A stretch of DNA of 64,000 nucleotides, from the NCBI RefSeq assembly GCF_000020145.1, contig NC_010644.1, forward strand, positions 1,116,001 to 1,180,000, in the 5' to 3' direction. Source of the stretch: Elusimicrobium minutum Pei191 (GTDB lineage Bacteria; Elusimicrobiota; Elusimicrobia; Elusimicrobiales; Elusimicrobiaceae). The notes beneath the pieces are model-generated. The model searched no databases. It was not told the origin of the DNA and worked only from the letters and a program-made list of their open reading frames with translations. A program made the position numbers and the translations under genes. Positions 60,283 to 64,000 of the stretch are shown here, piece by piece (position 1 is the stretch's first letter; each line of letters starts with the position of its first letter).

Positions 60283-60608
60283 TATTCCTTTACCTCCAGA
60301 TAGAGGCATAAATACTCGTGCCCGCCGCCCATATTTAGTTGTCCGGTTATATGATATATTTTGCCTTCTATAATTATTCTTGAGGTTTTTTCCTCTATAT
60401 TTAGAAACTCGAGATATAAAACATGGGTTGAATGTTTATATTGTGAAAAGCCCGTGATCTTTTCCGCCGAACTTCTTGTTCTAAGGCGGCATTTTATGCC
60501 TTTATAAAAAGGCTGCCACGCTCGTTTCACTTCCCCCGTGGTTAGAGATTGCTCCTGCAAAGAAATCTCTATATCGCATACTTTATTTAATAATGAAGTA
60601 AAACTCAT
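60282..60608 (-). CDS. Head-tail stopper (head closure) protein
   Basis: A 108-residue protein of the phage head-closure type (HK97 gp7/SPP1 gp16-like, DUF1506/Phage_H_T_join style). It has the pattern VCDIEISLQEQSLTTGEVKRAW..GIKCRLRTRSS..HVLYLEFL..IEGKIYHITGQLNMGG, a beta-barrel with the usual Y.V.GI.. end. It follows the adaptor gene with a 4-nt overlap. Confidence 0.8.
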   Translation of the reverse strand: MSFTSLLNKVCDIEISLQEQSLTTGEVKRAWQPFYKGIKCRLRTRSSAEKITGFSQYKHSTHVLYLEFLNIEEKTSRIIIEGKIYHITGQLNMGGGHEYLCLYLEVKE

Positions 60609-61153
60609 AACCCTAATTTCCTATAATTTTCAAGCAAATCTAAGGTAATTTCAGGCATTGAATCGTTATATTCACCATAGCTTACGCTGTAATCGCCAAG
60701 CGTTTCTGCCTTTATATTACCCTCATTTTTTAAATAGATATGCTTTATCCAATGCCAAAGCGCCAGTTTAATATCTTTGGGAACGTTTTGTATTGTATCC
60801 GCTATGCCCGTTTTGTAGTTTATACAAACAGTGCCGAGGAAAGAACCTTCAATCTTTCTGATAATACCGTTAGTTCTATCAACATTAAACATTGAAAGAT
60901 TTATCTTCTCGGAATTTAAGGTTATCTCAAAAACTTCTTTAAGAGGATAAAAATTAGTTTGCATCGTTTTGGAAGGACGGTCAAAAAAATGAAATTCCGT
61001 TTCTATAATCCTTTCAATAACAAAACGGCCTAAATAAACCTCAACAGCCGAGGATAAACTTTCAACTAATATTTGTAAAACCTCATCATGGGTTTCGCCG
61101 CCAATGTTTAAATATTTTTTAACTTCCTCTAATCCGGTTAATAATCGCGTCAT
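60605..61153 (-). CDS. Head-tail adaptor (connector) protein
   Basis: A 182-residue helical protein of the HK97 gp6-like connector family: EVKKYLNIGGETHDEVLQIL, VESLSSAVEVYLGR, FYPLKEVFEI and KDIKLALWHWIKHIYL are typical. It forms the ring below the portal. It sits directly after the capsid gene, as in phages and GTAs. Confidence 0.83.
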   Translation of the reverse strand: MTRLLTGLEEVKKYLNIGGETHDEVLQILVESLSSAVEVYLGRFVIERIIETEFHFFDRPSKTMQTNFYPLKEVFEITLNSEKINLSMFNVDRTNGIIRKIEGSFLGTVCINYKTGIADTIQNVPKDIKLALWHWIKHIYLKNEGNIKAETLGDYSVSYGEYNDSMPEITLDLLENYRKLGL

Positions 61154-61167
61154 ATATTTTTTCCTAT

Positions 61168-61196
61168 ATACCGGTGTTATTTGGTAACACCGGTAT
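61168..61196. other. Perfect hairpin between capsid and adaptor genes
   Basis: ATACCGGTGTTA/TAACACCGGTAT, 12-bp perfect arms and a 5-nt loop, just after the capsid stop (61206). There is no T run, so it is probably an mRNA-stabilising or processing hairpin that favours more capsid than downstream product. Confidence 0.6.
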
Positions 61197-61205
61197 AAAA
61201 TTAAT

Positions 61206-62408
61206 TTATTTGAATTTAAGGCAGCTAAAGGCGCTTCCGAATGTAACGTCTATTGAAAGTGCCTGAGTAAAACGCAGCCAGGTTTGGTCTAACATAAATG
61301 CGGAGTCGGCCGTTTCGGAAGCCGCGTTCCATGAAGAGGCGTCCTGTGAAACTTTTACCGCCATTTCCTGTCTGGGTGAGATAAGAAGGTGTTTATTAAA
61401 ACGTCCGAAAAGAGCTATCGTTTTATCACCGTCGACATCATTAGGTATTTTAGAGCTTACGACATAAGGAGTGTTCCAAATTGTAGCCGGAGCGCCGCCC
61501 GCGGGGGGCTGCCACAAATAATTGCCGTTAGAGTCTTTTAATTTTAAAAGTTTGCTAAGACCGGTGCGGGAAAGGACCAAAACACTGCCTGCGGCGTTAG
61601 CATCGTTTAGTTGAAAAATTAAGTTAGCAATATCATCAAAAGAAACGTTTTGCCCGCCCATTGTTACATTTTGTAATCCTGCCGTGTTATAAACGCCGTT
61701 AAAAGGATCGCCGGCGGCCGTGTCGCCAACTAAGGAAACTCTTTCAACTTCCAATGCCATGGCTTCAGCCACAAGCTCGGATAAGAACTGCGTTAAATTA
61801 ATGGCGCTGTCTCTTATAAGCTCGTCCGTGCATTTGATAACTGTTGCCATTACTTTTGCTACCTGTTCAATTTGCCCAAACGCGGGGTTATTAATGCCCC
61901 TTACACCGTTCTCGGCAACCCAGCCTACGCTTAAATTAGAAATCTGCTTAGGTATTTGCCTTTTCCAAGAGCCCATGGGCACAACGTTGGCAATTTGCAT
62001 AATGGGTGAAATATCGGCCATTATACGGGCAACATGGTTTGAAAATTCCGTGGGAACAAGATATCCGCCGCCGCCAGCGCCTGATTCGGCTAAAACTGAT
62101 TTGCTGTCCGCGAAAGAAGCGTGCCTGTCTTTAGCCGCTAAAAGAAAGTTTTTCATGTTGCCAAACTTTCTGCCGTAATCGCTTGTCCAAGGTTTTTCAG
62201 GCGCGTGTTTTGAGGATTTTGAAAATTCGGCAAAACGTTCCAGAACATCGTCCGCCGAGGTAGGAAGTAAAGCCTTTCTTTGTTCGGGGTGAACTTTTTT
62301 TACTAAATCAGAAACTATGTTTTCAGCCTTTTCTTTAGTAATGCATGAATCGATTTTAGTTTCTAAAGTTTTTCTTAATTCTTTTATGGATTGCATTATT
62401 TCGTCCAT
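61206..62408 (-). CDS. HK97-fold major capsid protein
   Basis: A 400-residue protein. Residues about 1-60 are helical (KELRKTLETKIDSCITKEKA), like the delta/scaffold domain that is removed by a protease in HK97-type phages. The capsid fold follows: GGGGYLVPTEFSNHVARIM, VPMGSWKRQIPK, DELIRDSAINLTQFLSELVA and RQEMAVKVSQDASSWNAAS, in pieces. No prohead protease gene is present in the window. A GGAG site precedes the ATG. Confidence 0.93.
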   Translation of the reverse strand: MDEIMQSIKELRKTLETKIDSCITKEKAENIVSDLVKKVHPEQRKALLPTSADDVLERFAEFSKSSKHAPEKPWTSDYGRKFGNMKNFLLAAKDRHASFADSKSVLAESGAGGGGYLVPTEFSNHVARIMADISPIMQIANVVPMGSWKRQIPKQISNLSVGWVAENGVRGINNPAFGQIEQVAKVMATVIKCTDELIRDSAINLTQFLSELVAEAMALEVERVSLVGDTAAGDPFNGVYNTAGLQNVTMGGQNVSFDDIANLIFQLNDANAAGSVLVLSRTGLSKLLKLKDSNGNYLWQPPAGGAPATIWNTPYVVSSKIPNDVDGDKTIALFGRFNKHLLISPRQEMAVKVSQDASSWNAASETADSAFMLDQTWLRFTQALSIDVTFGSAFSCLKFK

Positions 62409-62506
62409 TAAAATTCTCCGTTATTAAGAAGTATGGACAAAAAAGCGGCACGCCTCTTTACTTCGAGCGTACCGTTTATAAAATTATTTAAAAAAATAAG
62501 ATTCAT
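62408..62506 (-). CDS. Leader ORF coupled to the capsid gene
   Basis: A 32-codon frame (MNLIFLNNFINGTLEVKRRA then AFLSILLNNGEF) starts after an AGAGG site and ends TAATG, sharing one base with the capsid ATG. The intrinsic terminator at 62439-62474 lies within it, so translation of the leader could decide whether transcription reaches the capsid gene. It could also be a chance frame or a remnant of an upstream phage gene. Confidence 0.4.
   Translation of the reverse strand: MNLIFLNNFINGTLEVKRRAAFLSILLNNGEF
62439..62474 (-). terminator. Intrinsic terminator upstream of the capsid gene
   Basis: Minus strand CGGTACGC/GCGTGCCG (one G-U pair) with a 13-nt loop and six T. It may end the O-antigen-ligase transcript, or act as an attenuator between the cluster promoter (62558-62586) and the capsid gene. 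A small upstream hairpin TAAGGG/CCCTTA lies at 62516-62533. Confidence 0.75.
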
Positions 62507-62557
62507 CCAAACCTCTAAGGGGTATTCCCTTATGATTTTGACGACTCTCCGAACAAA

Positions 62558-62586
62558 AGTATACCACAGGTTTTATGCTTTGTCAA
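62558..62586 (-). promoter_or_regulatory. Consensus promoter of the phage-like cluster
   Basis: Minus strand TTGACA (62581-62586), 17 bp, TATACT (62558-62563). The -35 box overlaps the stop region of the O-antigen-ligase gene. The predicted start near 62551 gives a leader of about 140 nt before the capsid ATG. Confidence 0.7.
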
Positions 62587-64000
62587 ATATTTGTTTATTT
62601 TTTATTTCGGCAAGAACGGCTTTTATAATTTCTTTATTTTCACTTTCTTCAGAAGTGTTTTTCAATATTTTTTCAAGCGTTAAAAATATTTTTTTAGAAT
62701 CCGCGTTTACGGTTTTTTTATCACGCTGCAAGATGTTTAATAAAAGTACATAATAATCGCTTTTTACGGGGTTAAGCTCAATGGCCGCAATGGTATTTTG
62801 GTAAGAGTCTTGGTACTTTTCTAAAGAATAGGCCATCAAAGCCGCGTTATAAAAAAGCTCGTCATAAGCTGAGTTTATGACGGAAGCAGCGGCAAAATCC
62901 TCAAAAGCGGCTTTATTTTCTTTAAACACGGCGTTTATTTTACCCCGTAAAAGAAGGGCGTTATAATTACCGCCGTAAGCGTTATGGGCGGAAGTAAAAT
63001 ATTCCTTTGCCAAGACGTAATTGTTTTTATTAAAAACCCTTACCGCCTTATGTTCTTTTACGGATGATATAAATATTTTTATGTCAAAAAACAAAGCGGC
63101 GGTGAAAATAAATATAAATATACAGCAAATAACCGGGGCCGGTTTGCCTTCCTCCATTTCAGAAGACAGAATGCCTAAGATAAAGAAAAATAAAAAAGCG
63201 GGCATTGTTATAAAAAGCGTAATGTTAAGCATATTATCAGCAAACATCGCCGCCAAAGACACAAGCAAAGCAAAAACCATATCTCTATTTTTAGTTTTTT
63301 TAGTAAAGTAACTAACACTTCTTTTACCAAAGATAACAACAAAAAATATAAAAGTTGCAAGGCCTAAAACGCCGCTTTCGGCAAGCAGTTGAAAAATAAA
63401 ATTGTGCGCCGCATTACCCTGCACTTTAAATACATATAAATCAGGCTTTTGGGCAAGGAGTTCCCCCTGCTTTACGGCGTAAAAAAGCTGAAAGTTGCCC
63501 CACCCCGCCCCGGCCGCGGGGTTTGAGGTAAAAATTTTAAAAGCGCCCTTCCAAAGCATTATACGCTGGTCATAGCTTTGAACCATGGGCCTTTCGGTTT
63601 TTAAAATATCTTTAACTTCATTTATTTTGGAAAATTTATTTTGCGCCGGGAAAGCAGTCAAAATAACAACCAAAATAAGCGCAAAAATACCAAGTTGTTT
63701 TTTATTTTGTTTTATATAGCTTCTGAAAGGCGCGTAAACCAGAAATAAAACCATACCGCCGGCTAAAGCGAGTAAAGAGGACCTTGCCCCGCATAATATA
63801 ATAAACAAAGCGTAAACAAGCAAAACAACGCCGTAAAAAGCTTTTTTATTATTTTCTAAAAACAAATACAAAGCGGGGAAAAACAGTACAACTAAAAAAG
63901 AAGATAAAAAGTTTGGGTTTCCGAATGTGCTTATAACCCCGGCGCGGATATTACCCGGCCATATTACCTCCCCCCCTGCTTTTTGCGCTAACCCGTAAAA
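62573..64000 (-). CDS. O-antigen ligase-like membrane protein with TPR tail (partial)
   Basis: The frame is open from the right window edge, so the N-terminus is missing; 475 residues are visible. The ligase domain shows STFGNPNFLSSFL, LCGARSSLLALAGG and the periplasmic loop with GAGWGNFQLFY..GNAAHNFIFQLLAESGVLGL, where His and Arg are typical of the WaaL/PglL (Wzy_C) family. About nine membrane helices are visible. From about residue 330 of the visible part a TPR-like region follows (KEYFTSAHNAYGGNYNALLL, AAIELNPVKSDYYVLLLNIL). It links glycans to lipid A-core or to proteins such as pilins. Confidence 0.88.
   Translation of the reverse strand, partial: FYGLAQKAGGEVIWPGNIRAGVISTFGNPNFLSSFLVVLFFPALYLFLENNKKAFYGVVLLVYALFIILCGARSSLLALAGGMVLFLVYAPFRSYIKQNKKQLGIFALILVVILTAFPAQNKFSKINEVKDILKTERPMVQSYDQRIMLWKGAFKIFTSNPAAGAGWGNFQLFYAVKQGELLAQKPDLYVFKVQGNAAHNFIFQLLAESGVLGLATFIFFVVIFGKRSVSYFTKKTKNRDMVFALLVSLAAMFADNMLNITLFITMPAFLFFFILGILSSEMEEGKPAPVICCIFIFIFTAALFFDIKIFISSVKEHKAVRVFNKNNYVLAKEYFTSAHNAYGGNYNALLLRGKINAVFKENKAAFEDFAAASVINSAYDELFYNAALMAYSLEKYQDSYQNTIAAIELNPVKSDYYVLLLNILQRDKKTVNADSKKIFLTLEKILKNTSEESENKEIIKAVLAEIKNKQIFDKA

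Noticed and set aside
62573-63871. Complete 432-codon ligase gene starting at 63871
   Set aside because: The codon at 63871 is TTG and the frame stays open with ligase-family sequence (STFGNPNF) to the window edge, so the gene is partial.

Overview
The window looks like the chromosome of a small, AT-rich, strictly anaerobic, Gram-negative-type bacterium. Evidence for anaerobic life: class III ribonucleotide reductase (nrdD/nrdG), formate-tetrahydrofolate ligase, several radical SAM proteins, rubrerythrin with a PerR/Fur-like regulator, hemerythrin and a 2x[4Fe-4S] ferredoxin. Evidence for an outer membrane: two TolC-type exporters, an O-antigen ligase-like protein and a lipoprotein. Diaminopimelate dehydrogenase and an N-acetylmuramate-type PTS permease indicate peptidoglycan metabolism. 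The gene set and a type IV pilin-like gene fit Elusimicrobiota (Elusimicrobium-like). That assignment is inference from gene content only.

Layout. 0-2.6 kb: marR-tolC-hlyD efflux operon, running off the left edge. 3-13.3 kb: nucleotide genes (guaC, carAB, purF) with a radical SAM protein and a 5'-nucleotidase. 13.6-16.4 kb: perR-rbr oxidative-stress pair, a GDPD-like protein and an orphan NTF2-fold lipoprotein. 16.4-17.3 kb: gene-free DNA. 17.3-25 kb: an epimerase, then a tetR-controlled tolC-hlyD-ABC-ABC-permease-permease exporter (YbhFSR type with YbhF split in two). 25-29 kb: ddh, ferritin-VIT protein, MscS channel, hemerythrin. 29-34.4 kb: nrdG-nrdD-(separate glycyl-radical mini-gene)-fhs and a divergent Rrf2 regulator. 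34.5-43.9 kb: amino-acid permease, pilin, Mg2+ riboswitch with mgtA, ATC-hydrolase-like protein, VOC protein, tRNA-Arg, a decayed metalloprotease gene, DNA glycosylase. 43.9-53.8 kb: PTS permease, PD-(D/E)XK nuclease, LtaS-like sulfatase, FGGY kinase, ankyrin protein, ferredoxin, FeoA-FeoB fusion. 53.8-62.5 kb: a compact one-strand phage structural cluster. 62.6-64 kb: O-antigen ligase, cut by the right edge.

The most notable system is the phage-like cluster. It runs from major capsid protein through neck, tail tube, frameshifted tail chaperone, very short tape measure and tail tip to an M15 endolysin and a holin-like protein. There is no terminase, portal, protease, integrase, repressor or replication gene, and ordinary host genes sit on both sides. 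All reading frames are intact and densely coupled. The tail chaperone keeps a textbook -1 frameshift signal (heptamer, 6-nt spacer, 10-bp stem). A strong promoter, a leader ORF and an intrinsic terminator precede the capsid gene. Together these suggest a maintained gene-transfer-agent-like or domesticated particle, although a truncated prophage is not excluded.

Other notable items: a class III reductase whose glycyl-radical tail is a separate 49-codon gene; a family of about 200-bp multi-hairpin intergenic repeats (three clear copies); several near-perfect operators with consensus promoters (TetR, Rrf2, PerR); and a FeoB-like GTPase that lacks the usual G4 Asp.
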